Source of the DNA: Streptomyces uncialis
Lineage (GTDB): Bacteria; Actinomycetota; Actinomycetes; Streptomycetales; Streptomycetaceae
DNA: 64,000 bases
Assembly: GCF_036250755.1 (NCBI RefSeq)
Contig: NZ_CP109583.1
Coordinates: 8,178,001-8,242,000 of the forward strand
Direction: 5' to 3'
The notes below the pieces were generated by a model. The model worked only from the letters and a program-made list of their open reading frames with translations, was not told where the DNA came from and did not search any database. Position numbers and translations under genes: made by a program. Shown here piece by piece: positions 17,830 through 27,148 of this stretch (position 1 is the first letter of the stretch; every line of letters starts with the position of its first letter).

Positions 17830-18222
17830 GCGCAAGGGTTCCTCCCGGGAAGTTCCGGTCGGCCGCACGAGCGGCGTCCCGTCTGATCAGTGGGGATCGG
17901 ATCGTGGGTGGCTGGGTGGCTGGGTGGCTGGGTGGGGTCGGGACCTGGACGGGCGGGCGGTCGGTGTGCCGGGTGCGGTGACGGGGCGTCCGGCGGGCGG
18001 TGTTCGTCCGGCGCGGGTCCGTGCCCGGGTGGCGACAGGCCCAGTATCGAAGACGGCGGGGTGATCAGGCACGACCCGCCCGCCGAATCCCGGAAATCCC
18101 CCCGAAGCGCCGGGTGGAAGACCGGGTCGGCCCAGCATCCGCCGGATCTCCGCGACGGTGGTCCCCTCGGGCGGCCGTGCCCCGGCCGTCCGCTTCCTAC
18201 GGCTGCGGCACCCGCCGCCGGA
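17830..18222. other. Intergenic region with short tandem repeat
   Basis: This 393-base gap lies between the dhaK start and the 3' end of the MFS gene. It must hold the dhaKLM promoter and contains an 8-base tandem repeat (17911-17934). I see no gene. Confidence 0.5.
17903..17934. repeat. 8-bp tandem repeat
   Basis: Three exact copies of GCTGGGTG (17911-17934) preceded by the one-base variant CGTGGGTG (17903-17910). Located upstream of dhaK, so copy-number change could affect its promoter spacing. Confidence 0.8.
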
Positions 18223-19683
18223 TCAACCCGGGCGACCCTGGGCCATCGGGCGGGCGGGCTCCGTGGCCCGGTCGCCGGTAGCCTCGGGGGACGGACCAGG
18301 CCCCGCGCCGGACACCCGGCGCGTCCACAGGAGGGCCGCCGCGAACAGCACGGCCGACACCAGCAGCCAGGGCAGCGGCCCGGCGGGGAGCGCGGTGACC
18401 GTCAGGCCCGCGACCACTCCCGCCAGTTGCAGCGCCAGGGACTGCACGGACAGCGCGGTCGCCCGTCCGGCGCTGGTCACGCTCCGGTGCAGCAGGTCGT
18501 TCTCGTTGGGCCCCGCCGCGCCCAGACCGAGGTACAGCAGCCCGTAGCCCATGGCCGCCAGCGCCAACGGGGCGCCGTCCGTGGCCGCGCTGGTCACCCC
18601 GAGCAGCAGCAGACCGGCGGCACAGACGCTCAGCGACGCCAGCACCGCGCGTTCCCCGCTGCCCGTCAGCCGGGCCGTCAGGGGCGCGAGCTGGTTGCCG
18701 AGTGCCGAGCAGACGAACCCGGTGCAGGCGAGCCCGGCGAACAGCACGGCTCCCGACTCCGGGGCGCCCGTCAGGGCCGCCGCCCGTCCCGGGACGAGGA
18801 GTTCCACCGTGGCGAGTCCACCGCCCGCCGCCGCCGCGCTCAGCAGCACCCGCCGCACCAGCGCGTTCCGTCCCCCGAGCCGCAGTCCGGCGGCGACGGT
18901 CGCGGGAACGCCCCGGAGCACACCCGCCGGTGTCACCGACGGACGTCCGGGTTCCCGGAGCACGGCCAGCACGTACGCGACGAACACCAGCGCGACCGCC
19001 GAGCCCATCAGGGGCGGCACGGACAGCGGGAGCACCGCACCCGAGGTCGCCTCGCGCAGCCGCTCGCCCGGGTCCGGGCCGAGGCCCAGCAGCCAGGGCA
19101 CCCCGCCGCCCACCAGGGTGCCCACCGCGAGCGCGGCCGAGACCGCCGCGCCGCCCCGGGCCAGCCCGGTCCGCAGCTCGGCGCCGGGACCTCGCGCGGC
19201 CTGCACGGTGTCGACGTACCAGGCCTCCGCCGGGCCGCTGGAGAGCGCGCGGGCCGCGCCCATCAGGGCCATGCCGACGGTGAGTGCCCAGGCGGTGGTG
19301 CCCAGGGCCTGGAAGGTGAAGGCGACGGCGTTCAGCAGTCCGGCGGCGGCCAGGACGGCGCGGCGGCCGATGACGTCCGAGAGCCCGCCGGTGGGCAGTT
19401 CGAGCAGCGCCGTGGTGAGGGAGTGCGCGGCGAAGAACCCCGCGACGGCCGTCAGCGCCATGCCCCGCTCGGTGAACAGCAGCACCAGCGGCGCGATGGT
19501 CAGCCCTATGGGCAGCCAGAAGAGGGCGCACACGGTGATGTACCGGCGGCGCGCCTTCCGCACGGTCGCGTCCGGGTCCGGGTCCGGGTCTGTGCCTGTG
19601 CCCGTGCTCGCGGCGGTCTTCGTGTCGGCCTTGGGCTCGGCGTCGGGTTCGGGTTCGGGTATCGGGGGCGGGGGAGGAGTCAT
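18223..19683 (-). CDS. MFS transporter co-transcribed with ArsR regulator
   Basis: 486 residues, about 12 membrane segments after an odd N-terminal ~45 residues that are Pro/Glu/Asp/Thr-rich (PEPEPDAEPKADTK, then DPDPDPD). The motif GGLSDVIGRRAVLAAAG between helices 2 and 3 is MFS motif A, and RALSSGPAEAWYVD is typical of actinobacterial drug/solute exporters. The ATG overlaps the stop of the ArsR gene (ATGA), so the regulator probably controls it. The substrate is unknown; an ArsR partner allows metals or small organics. Confidence 0.85.
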   Translation of the reverse strand: MTPPPPPIPEPEPDAEPKADTKTAASTGTGTDPDPDPDATVRKARRRYITVCALFWLPIGLTIAPLVLLFTERGMALTAVAGFFAAHSLTTALLELPTGGLSDVIGRRAVLAAAGLLNAVAFTFQALGTTAWALTVGMALMGAARALSSGPAEAWYVDTVQAARGPGAELRTGLARGGAAVSAALAVGTLVGGGVPWLLGLGPDPGERLREATSGAVLPLSVPPLMGSAVALVFVAYVLAVLREPGRPSVTPAGVLRGVPATVAAGLRLGGRNALVRRVLLSAAAAGGGLATVELLVPGRAAALTGAPESGAVLFAGLACTGFVCSALGNQLAPLTARLTGSGERAVLASLSVCAAGLLLLGVTSAATDGAPLALAAMGYGLLYLGLGAAGPNENDLLHRSVTSAGRATALSVQSLALQLAGVVAGLTVTALPAGPLPWLLVSAVLFAAALLWTRRVSGAGPGPSPEATGDRATEPARPMAQGRPG

Positions 19684-20462
19684 CGGGTGCTCCCGGAGCC
19701 CGGCCCGTCTTCGGCTTCCCCGGCGTCGGGGGCTGATCCGGCGTCCGGGGCCGGCTCCGTGCTTTCGGCGGGGCCGGTGTCCTTGGCGTCCACGGTTGAC
19801 CCCGCGTCCCGGGTGGTGTCCCCGAGGGGGCCGGTGGTGTTCTCGGTGGGCCCGGTGCCCGCTGCCTCCGGGGCGAGCGGGAGGGTGGCGGTGAGCACCA
19901 CGACCTGTAGTGCGCGGGGGTCCTCGGCGTCCTGGGCGGTCAGTTCGGCCAGGCGCTCCTCGTAGACACGCTGTAGTTCGACGGCCGACTCGGGGGTGAG
20001 CCGGGGCAGCAGGTCGGTGATCCCGGAAGGCTCCCGCCACTCCTGGCCCAGCCGCCCGGCCTCCACGTCCGCCTCGTGCTGGTCGAGCGAGGCCGCCAGA
20101 TGTTCGACCTGCCGTCGTCGCATGGCCGCGACCGCGGCCCGGCCTTCCGAGGACGCGCCCATGGCCTCGTTGCTCCACGAGGTGACCAGATGCTCCGCCC
20201 GCCAGCGCCGCTCCCGGCCGTCCCGGTGCACCGCCTCGGCGACGAAGGCGTACTTCGCCAGTACCCGCAGGTGGTAGCTGGTGGACGCGGACGACTCGCC
20301 GGTACGGGCCGCCAGCTCGCTGGCGGTCGCCGGACCGTGCTGGCGCAGCAGGCCGAGCAGCCGGATGCGCAGGGGGTGGGTGAGGGCCTTGAGCGCTGCC
20401 GCGTCGCGCTCGGGGTCCAGGACACGACGGGTGCCGTCGCGACGGCTCTCTTCGGTGGTCAC
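19680..20462 (-). CDS. ArsR-family winged-helix regulator
   Basis: 260 residues from a GTG. The first ~90 residues are an ArsR-type HTH: ALKALTHPLRIRLLGLLRQH, ASELAARTGESSASTSYHLR and RRWRAEH. No Cys-rich metal site is visible in the HTH. The middle is helical; the last ~75 residues are Thr/Asp/Gly/Pro-rich and low complexity. The promoter region holds a perfect 10-base palindrome in an AT-rich island, the likely self-operator. It is transcribed with the MFS gene. Confidence 0.88.
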   Translation of the reverse strand: MTTEESRRDGTRRVLDPERDAAALKALTHPLRIRLLGLLRQHGPATASELAARTGESSASTSYHLRVLAKYAFVAEAVHRDGRERRWRAEHLVTSWSNEAMGASSEGRAAVAAMRRRQVEHLAASLDQHEADVEAGRLGQEWREPSGITDLLPRLTPESAVELQRVYEERLAELTAQDAEDPRALQVVVLTATLPLAPEAAGTGPTENTTGPLGDTTRDAGSTVDAKDTGPAESTEPAPDAGSAPDAGEAEDGPGSGSTR

Positions 20463-20488
20463 CTTTCGAGCGTAGGCCGGGCGAGGTG

Positions 20489-20526
20489 CTTTCCCAAAGT
20501 ATTTTTGCAGAATATATTTGGGAAAG
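20489..20526 (-). promoter_or_regulatory. AT-rich palindromic operator of ArsR-MFS operon
   Basis: CTTTCCCAAA (20489-20498) and TTTGGGAAAG (20517-20526) form a perfect inverted repeat around an AT-rich centre, 26 bases upstream of the regulator start. It is one of the few AT-rich islands in the window. Confidence 0.7.
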
Positions 20527-20615
20527 TTCGGGAGCGTGGATTTCGGGGGTCTGGAGTGGTGAGTGGGCCGGGCCGGGCCGTCGCGGTCAGGCCCGGCCCG
20601 GCCGGCGGGGTCCGG

Positions 20616-21563
20616 TCAGCGGAAGTCGTCGACGTGGTCCCGGGCCCAGGCGGCGAAGGGGCGGGCGGGCCGCCCTGTCGCGGTGGCGGCCGGGAAGCAG
20701 GGCGCGGACGATCCCGCCGTGTCCGTGTCCGTGTCCGTGCCGGTGGCGGGGTCGGCGTGCTGGCCCGTGTCCTGGTCGGCGGTGGGGCCGGGGTCCGCTC
20801 CGGCGGCCTCGTCCTGTTCGGGGTCGACGGGGTTGCCCTCGTAGTCCGTGAAGCCGAGCAGCATGTCCGCGTTCTCGGCGGCGAAACCGCCCTGGCGGAG
20901 ATAGTGCTCGCGCGCCTCCTCCGGGGTGACCTCGTCGAAGCGGATCTCCTCGCCCAGGGCGGCGGCGATCGCGCGGACCTGCTCGCGCAGGGTGAGGGGC
21001 GCGGGTCCGTCGACCGCGTAGGCGCGGCCCGTGTGCCCGTCCGCCAGCAGGGCGGTGACGGCCATGTCCGCGATGTCCCGCTCGTGCACGGGACGGCTCT
21101 CCAGATCGGGATAGGGGTGGCGTACGACCCGCTCCGTACGGATCGGCGGCCCCCACAGGGCGACATGGTTCATGGCGAACTCGCCGGGCCGTACATGGGT
21201 CCACTCCAGCCCCGACTCCTCGGCGGCGCGCTCGACGGGCAGGTGGTAGCTGGTGTCGTATCCCGCCGTGACGGCCCCTGAGGACAGCACCACCACGCGC
21301 CGGACCCCCGCCTCCCCGGCCAGTGCCATGACCTCGCGGGCCGTGTCGGGCTCCGGGAAGAGATAGAGCCGCTCGACCCCCTTGAGCGCGTCCCGGAGGT
21401 CGGCGGGCCTGGTGAGATCGCCCGTCACCGCCTCGGCTCGCGCGGGCAGGCCGGCCCGGCGCGGGTCCCGGGTCAGCGCGCGGACGTCCGCCCCCGCGTC
21501 GATCAGTTCGCGCACCACATGACGGCCGACCGTTCCTGTCGCACCGGTCACCAGAATCCTCAT
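20616..21563 (-). CDS. NmrA-like NAD(P)-binding protein
   Basis: 315 residues. MRILVTGATGTVGRHVV is the Rossmann nucleotide-binding motif of atypical short-chain reductases (NmrA/NAD(P)H-azoreductase type); VVVLSSGAV and WTHVRPGEFAMN follow as in the family. The usual Tyr-x3-Lys catalytic pair is not evident, so it may be a redox sensor or reductase. Residues ~255-290 are a Thr/Asp/Ala repeat (TGTDTDTDT) that looks inserted. The TetR regulator gene lies upstream on the same strand. Confidence 0.85.
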   Translation of the reverse strand: MRILVTGATGTVGRHVVRELIDAGADVRALTRDPRRAGLPARAEAVTGDLTRPADLRDALKGVERLYLFPEPDTAREVMALAGEAGVRRVVVLSSGAVTAGYDTSYHLPVERAAEESGLEWTHVRPGEFAMNHVALWGPPIRTERVVRHPYPDLESRPVHERDIADMAVTALLADGHTGRAYAVDGPAPLTLREQVRAIAAALGEEIRFDEVTPEEAREHYLRQGGFAAENADMLLGFTDYEGNPVDPEQDEAAGADPGPTADQDTGQHADPATGTDTDTDTAGSSAPCFPAATATGRPARPFAAWARDHVDDFR

Positions 21564-21659
21564 GACAGCCCTCCCGTGGTCCTGTGATCCGGGCCGCGCG
21601 GGCCCGGGTTCCGTGCGGATGCCCCAGGGCGGCGGTCCGTTCGCCCCGGGGCGGTGTGC

Positions 21660-22241
21660 TCAGCCCTGTCCGCCGGTGCCGACCTGTCCGCCGGTGCCCA
21701 GCGACTTCGAGAGCGACAGCAGGCAAGCCGCCAGCGAGTCGTGCTTGGAGGCTCCGTGGTCGCGTACATGGGTCCACGCCGTGTAGAGCGTGGACCACAT
21801 CAGTTGCTCCATCCACGCGGCGGTGAACCGCGCGTCCAGGGTCCCCTCCGTGCGGCCCCGGCCCAGCAGGGACCGCAGCGCCACGTCGGTGGCCGACTCC
21901 TCCTCCTCGGCCTCGTTCTCCCAGCCGGGCGCCACCAGCATCACGATGTCCCCGAGGTCGAACAGCTCCCGGGCCAGCCGGAGCAGGGCCTCCAGGGCGG
22001 GCCCGTCCTCGACGTGGGCCCGGTGGGTCGCGTCGTCGATCTTCTCCGTCGCGTACGTGGAGAGCGCGGCGAGCAGCGCGGAGCGGTCCGCGAAGTACCG
22101 CTGGAGGGTGCTGCGGGCCACTCCGGCCACGGTCGCGACCTGGCTGAGCGGGGCGGACTGGTCCTCGCCGAGGACCGCTACGGCGGCGTCGAGGATCGCC
22201 AGGCGGGTCCGGGACCGCGTACGGGATTCCTCGGAAGGCAT
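21660..22241 (-). CDS. TetR-family regulator
   Basis: About 193 residues from ATG at 22241 (an in-frame ATG at 22304 and GTG at 22253 are alternatives; none has a strong ribosome site). The N-terminal HTH reads RLAILDAAVAVLGE, PLSQVATVAGVARSTLQRYF and ADRSALLAAL. The C-terminal ligand domain is variable. It is divergent from the ABC exporter gene, with the intergenic space short enough to share an operator, so control of that exporter, and perhaps of the NmrA-like gene, is likely. The last residues (GTGGQVGTGGQG) are a short repeat. Confidence 0.85.
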   Translation of the reverse strand: MPSEESRTRSRTRLAILDAAVAVLGEDQSAPLSQVATVAGVARSTLQRYFADRSALLAALSTYATEKIDDATHRAHVEDGPALEALLRLARELFDLGDIVMLVAPGWENEAEEEESATDVALRSLLGRGRTEGTLDARFTAAWMEQLMWSTLYTAWTHVRDHGASKHDSLAACLLSLSKSLGTGGQVGTGGQG

Positions 22242-22269
22242 CTGATTGAGCACGCCGTCAGTGTAGACG

Positions 22270-22283
22270 AATCGGTAATCGGT
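22270..22283. promoter_or_regulatory. Tandem AATCGGT repeat between TetR and ABC genes
   Basis: Two adjacent copies of AATCGGT lie in the divergent promoter region, 37 bases from the exporter start. Position suggests a regulator site, though TetR proteins usually bind inverted repeats. Confidence 0.35.
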
Positions 22284-22319
22284 TGCCGCTTGTCGGGCGG
22301 TCATGCTTCACTTTAGGGC

Positions 22320-24305
22320 ATGAGTGACCTATTTTCTGAACCGGCGGGCGGCCGAGCGCCGACCGCGTCCACCACCGCGCCCGCCCCCACCGCCCCCGCG
22401 TCCGGCACGTCCGCGCCCGACCGGGACCCGCCCGCCTCCGACCCGCCCGCGCGCGGCGGGCCCGCCTTCGTCCGGCTGCGGGTGCTGTGGAGCTTCGCCC
22501 GCCCCCACAAGGGCAGGCTCGCCCTCGGTCTGGTGCTGGCCCTGCTCGGCTCCGCGATGGAACTGGCCACCCCGATGGCGACCAAGGCGGTGCTGGACAC
22601 CCTCAGCGGGGACGTCCGGTTGGCCTGGCCGATCACCGTCCTGCTCGCGCTGCTCGCCGTCGGCGCGTTCGTCGGCCTCTGGCAGGCGATCCTGCTGGGC
22701 ACCGTCGCCGAACGCATCGTCCTCGACGCCCGGGAGTCCGTCGTCCGGCGTTACTTCCGCGCCGCCCTGCTTCCCCTGTCCGGACGCTCCACCGGCGAAC
22801 TCGCCACCCGTGTCACCTCGGACACCGTCCTGCTGCGCGAGGCCGCGTCCTCCAGCGTCGTCGGACTGATCAACGGAGCCGTCCTCCTGGTCGGCACGCT
22901 GGTCCTGATGGGCACCCTCGACCTGGTGCTGCTCGGTGTCACCACCGGCGCGGTCGTCGTGATCGCCGTCGTCTTCCTGCTGCTGATGCCGGGCATCGCC
23001 ACCGAACAGGAGAAGGCGCAGGAAGCTCTCGGGCGGATGGGCGGCGCGCTGGAAGGCGCGCTGCGCGCCCTGCGGACCGTCAAGGCCGCCCGTGCCGAGG
23101 AACGCATGGCGGACCGCGTGGTCGTCCACGCGCGCACGGCCGCCGCGCACGGCACCAGCGCCGTCCGGCGCGAGGCCGTCGCCTGGACGGTCGCCTTCGC
23201 CGGCATCCAGCTCGCCGTCATCGGCATCCTCGGCTTCGGCGCCTGGCGGGTCTCGGCCGGACATCTGGAGGTCTCCAGCCTGATCGCCTTCCTGCTCTAC
23301 ATGTTCACCCTCATGGGACCCGTCACCGAACTGTCCACCCATATGACCGCCCTCCAGTCCGGCATCGCCGCCGCCGCCCGCATCCGCGAGGTGGAGGCCA
23401 TCCCCCTGGAGACCGCCCCCGCCGCCCCCGCCGGGCACCCCACGACCCCGCCCGGCAAGACGTTCCCCGCGCCGCGCGCCGACCGCCCCGTGCTCGAACT
23501 GCGCGCGGTCACCGCCCGGTACGCCCCCGGCACCGAACCCGCCGTACGCTCCCTGGACCTCGCCGTCCCCGCGCGCGGCCACACCGCCGTGGTGGGCCCC
23601 TCCGGCGCGGGCAAGACCACCCTGTTCTCCCTGCTGCTGCGCTTCCTCGACGCCGAGCACGGCGAACTGCGCCTCGACGGCACCCCGTACACCGAACTGT
23701 CCGCGGCCGAGGTGCGCGCCCGCTTCGCGTACGTCGAGCAGGACACCCCGCTGATCCCCGGCACCCTCCGCGAGAACCTGCTCCTCGGCCACCCCGACGC
23801 CGCGGAGGACGACCTGTACCGCGTCCTGGACGAGGTCCGGCTGGGGGACCACGCCCGCGCGCTGCCCGAAGGGCTCGACACCGAGCTGTCCGCCACCTCC
23901 CTCTCCGGCGGCCAGCGGCAGCGGGTGGCACTCGCCCGCGCCCTGCTGCGCGCTCCCGATGTGCTGCTGCTGGACGAGGCGACCGCGCAGATCGACGCCC
24001 TGACCGAGGCGGCCGTCACCGAGTACGTCCGCGCCCACGCCGACCGGGCCGCCGTGATCTCCATAGCCCACCGGCTGTCGACCGTGATCAGCGCGGACCG
24101 CATCGTCGTGATGGAGGACGGCAGGGTCCGCGCGGTCGGCACCCATCAGGAACTCCTGCGCGCGGACCGCCTCTACCGCGACCTGGTCGAGGCCCTGCAC
24201 ATGTCCGGCGTCCCCGGGGACCCCGGTGCCCGTACGCCGTCGCCGTCGCCGTCGCCGTCGGCGGAGGTGGAGTACGCGGGCGCGGCGGGGGAGCAGCGGG
24301 AGTAA
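22320..24305 (+). CDS. ABC exporter half-transporter (permease-ATPase fusion)
   Basis: 661 residues. A Pro/Ala-rich ~50-residue N-terminus precedes a six-helix exporter membrane domain (~55-360) and an ATPase domain: Walker A GPSGAGKTT, signature LSGGQRQRVALARAL, Walker B VLLLDEAT and the H-loop ISIAHRLS. The C-terminus ends in an SPSPSPS tract. It is the MsbA/LmrA type and would work as a homodimer. The divergent TetR gene suggests induced efflux of a lipophilic compound; the substrate is unknown. Confidence 0.9.
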   Translation: MSDLFSEPAGGRAPTASTTAPAPTAPASGTSAPDRDPPASDPPARGGPAFVRLRVLWSFARPHKGRLALGLVLALLGSAMELATPMATKAVLDTLSGDVRLAWPITVLLALLAVGAFVGLWQAILLGTVAERIVLDARESVVRRYFRAALLPLSGRSTGELATRVTSDTVLLREAASSSVVGLINGAVLLVGTLVLMGTLDLVLLGVTTGAVVVIAVVFLLLMPGIATEQEKAQEALGRMGGALEGALRALRTVKAARAEERMADRVVVHARTAAAHGTSAVRREAVAWTVAFAGIQLAVIGILGFGAWRVSAGHLEVSSLIAFLLYMFTLMGPVTELSTHMTALQSGIAAAARIREVEAIPLETAPAAPAGHPTTPPGKTFPAPRADRPVLELRAVTARYAPGTEPAVRSLDLAVPARGHTAVVGPSGAGKTTLFSLLLRFLDAEHGELRLDGTPYTELSAAEVRARFAYVEQDTPLIPGTLRENLLLGHPDAAEDDLYRVLDEVRLGDHARALPEGLDTELSATSLSGGQRQRVALARALLRAPDVLLLDEATAQIDALTEAAVTEYVRAHADRAAVISIAHRLSTVISADRIVVMEDGRVRAVGTHQELLRADRLYRDLVEALHMSGVPGDPGARTPSPSPSPSAEVEYAGAAGEQRE

Positions 24306-24393
24306 CCCCCGCCAACACCGGACAGCACATCATCCACACCGGCGGGGAACACGCGTCCTACCTGCGACTGCCGGTCAAGGCGGTCCGACCCTC

Positions 24394-25218
24394 CTAGGGC
24401 CGGTCGCCCGGGGCGCCGTCGGTGCGGTCGGCGAGCCCGCAGTCGCCGCACTTGGCGCCCGCCGGGGCCCGGTAGTAGAGACAGCAGCTGCGGCGCCGGA
24501 ACGTCAGCGCCGGACCGGTGACCCGGCCGGTCCCGGCGAGGCGCCCGGTGCGCAGCAGATCGTCCACGAGGACGGTGAGCGGCTCCCGCGCGGCGGGGTG
24601 GGCGGCGAGGATCGCGCGGCCCGCCTCGACCAGCGCGGACGCGGAATTGCCGTCGAGGAGCCGGGGCGCCACCTTGACCCGCAGCCCGGCCCGCAGCACC
24701 TCCAGCTGGCCGGTCATCACGATCCCGTACAGCTCGTCGGCCAGCCGGGGCACCCGCGCCGCGTACCGTCCGGCGGGCGCCGGCAGCCGTAGGGCCGGAC
24801 CCTCGTCGGCCCGCTGGAGCCCCGACAGATCGGGGACGATCCCGTGCAGGACCGTGCACGCCAGCACCGGGGACCACAGCCGGGCCGCGTGCCCGAGCTG
24901 GGCGATCGACGCCCCGAGCCGTGCTTCGGGGCTGCGGTGCCGGGCCGCCGTCGCGGCGACCAGGTCCGGGAACCCGCGCGCGTACGACTCGGTGACGGGG
25001 TGCCAGCCCCCGTCGGGGCCGCCGAGCCGGACCGCGAAGAAGCCGCCGAGCCCCGCCACGTCACGCAGCGCGGCGCCGACCTCCGCCGCCGGGACACCGT
25101 CCGGGGACGCTCCCGGCGGCGGGTCACCGGGGCGGGACTCCGTCGTGCGCGGGGGACGGGGGCCTGCCGGGTCGGGGACGCGGGACCGTGCCGGGTCCGG
25201 GAGACGGGGCCCTGTCAT
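24394..25218 (-). CDS. FhuF-like [2Fe-2S] reductase, last gene of the B12 operon
   Basis: About 274 residues from the ATG that overlaps the btuD stop. The C-terminus reads RRSCCLYYRAPAGAKCGDCG: the CC-x10-C-x2-C pattern of FhuF-type proteins binds a [2Fe-2S] cluster. FhuF proteins reduce ferric siderophores after import. In an operon headed by a cobalamin riboswitch and BtuFCD, the protein may instead reduce the corrinoid cobalt, or the transporter may serve both; this is inference. No membrane segment is seen, so it acts in the cytosol. The longer frame upstream is Arg-rich and is not used. Confidence 0.78.
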   Translation of the reverse strand: MTGPRLPDPARSRVPDPAGPRPPRTTESRPGDPPPGASPDGVPAAEVGAALRDVAGLGGFFAVRLGGPDGGWHPVTESYARGFPDLVAATAARHRSPEARLGASIAQLGHAARLWSPVLACTVLHGIVPDLSGLQRADEGPALRLPAPAGRYAARVPRLADELYGIVMTGQLEVLRAGLRVKVAPRLLDGNSASALVEAGRAILAAHPAAREPLTVLVDDLLRTGRLAGTGRVTGPALTFRRRSCCLYYRAPAGAKCGDCGLADRTDGAPGDRP

Positions 25219-26042
25219 GGGCGGTCCGGTGGTTGTGCCGTTCCCGTCAGCAGGGTGATGTGCGGGACGCCGGTACGGGGGTGCTCGGTGACCTCGGCGT
25301 CCACCCGGTACACCTCCGCCAGCAGCCCGGTCGTGAGCACCTCGGCGGGGGAGCCGAGCGCGACCACCCCGCCTGCCCGCATCACACACACCCGGTCGCA
25401 GAACGCGGCGGCGAGGTTCAGGTCGTGCAGGGCGACCACGGCCGTGACGCCCAGCTCACGCACCAGCCGCAGCACGTCCAGCTGATGGCGCAGGTCCAGA
25501 TGGTTCGTCGGCTCGTCCAGGACCATCGTCCCGGTGCGCTGGGCCAGGGCGCGGGCGATCAGCACCCGCTGCTTCTCCCCGCCGGAGAGCCGGTCGAACG
25601 GCACCTGCGCCAGCGGCGCCACATCGAGGCGCGCCAGCGCCGCCGCGATGACCGCCCGGTCGTCGGCGTCGTCACCCGCGAAGGCCCGCTTGTGCGGGGT
25701 GCGGCCCATCGCCACCACGTCGTACACCGACAGCTCGAAGTCCCCGGCGCTCTCCTGGAGAACGGCGGCGAGCCGCCGCGCCAGCCGCTTGCCGGGCATG
25801 GCCCACACATCGCCACCGTCCAGCAGCACCCGCCCCGACGTGGGCCGCAGCGTCCGGTACACCGTGCGCAACAGGGTCGACTTGCCCGCCCCGTTGGGTC
25901 CCGCGAGCCCGACCACCTCCCCGGGGGCCACCTGTAGCGACACCCCGTCCACCAGCGCCCGGCCGCCCATGACCACCGACACGTCCTGGAGTTCGAGCAG
26001 ACCGGGCACAAGTGCCTGAGGTTCCGTCAGCGGCGCCGTCAT
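25215..26042 (-). CDS. btuD: Corrinoid ABC importer ATPase BtuD-like
   Basis: 275 residues. Walker A GPNGAGKSTLLR, Q-loop LQES, signature LSGGEKQRVLIARAL, Walker B TMVLDEPTNHLD and the H-loop ALHDLN are complete. The sequence is of the FecE/BtuD/FepC class, which alone cannot tell siderophore from B12. The operon begins with a cobalamin riboswitch, so B12 uptake is preferred. The start was set at the ATG that overlaps the permease stop (ATGA). Confidence 0.88.
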   Translation of the reverse strand: MTAPLTEPQALVPGLLELQDVSVVMGGRALVDGVSLQVAPGEVVGLAGPNGAGKSTLLRTVYRTLRPTSGRVLLDGGDVWAMPGKRLARRLAAVLQESAGDFELSVYDVVAMGRTPHKRAFAGDDADDRAVIAAALARLDVAPLAQVPFDRLSGGEKQRVLIARALAQRTGTMVLDEPTNHLDLRHQLDVLRLVRELGVTAVVALHDLNLAAAFCDRVCVMRAGGVVALGSPAEVLTTGLLAEVYRVDAEVTEHPRTGVPHITLLTGTAQPPDRP

Positions 26043-27148
26043 GAGGTCCTCCTTCGCATCAGCCACAGGAAGAACGGGCCGCCGACGAGCGCGGTGAGAA
26101 TGCCGACGGGCACCTCCTCCGGGCTCATCAGGGTGCGGGCCGCCAGATCCGTCATGATGAGGAACGCCGCGCCCAGCAGCGCCGCCGCGGGCAGCGCCCG
26201 CCGGTGGTCCGCGCCCACCAGCAGCCGCACCACATGCGGCATGATCAGCCCGACGAACCCGATCTGCCCGCTGACCGCCACGATCGTGCCGATCATCAGC
26301 GCCACCAGCGTGAACAGCGCGGCCCGGAACCGGTGCACGTCCAGCCCGAGGGCGGTCGCCGCCTCCTCACCGGCCAGCAGCAGGTTCAGCGGACGGCTCA
26401 CCCCGAGCAGCACCGCCGTACCGGCCAGCACCACCACGGCCGGTATCCACAGCATCGACCAGGTGGTGCCCGCCAGCCCGCCGAGCATCCACCGCAGCGC
26501 CGACTGGGTCTTGTGCGGGTCGTTGGACGTGACGATCAGGAAACTCGCCAGCGCCGACAGCACCTCCGCCGTCGCCACCCCCGCCAGCACCAGCCGGATC
26601 GTGGTCATCCGGCCGCCCGACCGGGCCAGGAAGTACACCGCGACCAGCGCCGCCAGCGCCCCCGCGAACGCCGCCACCGGCAGGGTCACCAGCCCGAACA
26701 CCGTGATGTTCAGGACCAGTACCGACACCGCGCCGACCGACGCGCCCGAGGACACCCCGAGCAGCATCGGATCGGCCAGCGGATTGCGGACCAGGGCCTG
26801 GAGCGCCATCCCGGAGACGGCGAGCCCGGCGCCGACCACCCCGGCCAGCAGCACCCGGGGCAGCCGCACGTCCAACACGATCGTCTCGCGGACCGGGGTC
26901 CACGTGACCTCGGCGAGCCCCGGATGCACCTGGTGCAGGAGCATGCCCCAGACCTGCCCGGCCGGGACACTGATGGAACCGGCCGCGACACCCGCCGTCG
27001 CCGCGAGCACCACCAGTACCGCGAGCCCCGCGAGGACCAGCGGGTACGGCGGCCGGCCCCGGCCCCCGGCCGGGACGGTGCCCGGTCCGGGAGCCTTGGC
27101 GGCACTGCCGAGGACGACGTTCCCCGAGGACCGGGGCGCGCCCGTCAC
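26039..27148 (-). CDS. btuC: Corrinoid ABC importer permease BtuC-like
   Basis: 369 residues with about ten membrane segments. LDVRLPRVLLAGVVGAGLAV, LQALVRNPLADPMLLGVSSG and GFVGLIMPHVVRLLVG are FecCD/BtuC family blocks; the last is the cytoplasmic coupling region. The GTG start overlaps the btuF stop by four bases and the stop overlaps btuD, so translation is coupled. It probably works as a homodimer, as there is only one permease gene. Confidence 0.88.
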   Translation of the reverse strand: MTGAPRSSGNVVLGSAAKAPGPGTVPAGGRGRPPYPLVLAGLAVLVVLAATAGVAAGSISVPAGQVWGMLLHQVHPGLAEVTWTPVRETIVLDVRLPRVLLAGVVGAGLAVSGMALQALVRNPLADPMLLGVSSGASVGAVSVLVLNITVFGLVTLPVAAFAGALAALVAVYFLARSGGRMTTIRLVLAGVATAEVLSALASFLIVTSNDPHKTQSALRWMLGGLAGTTWSMLWIPAVVVLAGTAVLLGVSRPLNLLLAGEEAATALGLDVHRFRAALFTLVALMIGTIVAVSGQIGFVGLIMPHVVRLLVGADHRRALPAAALLGAAFLIMTDLAARTLMSPEEVPVGILTALVGGPFFLWLMRRRTS

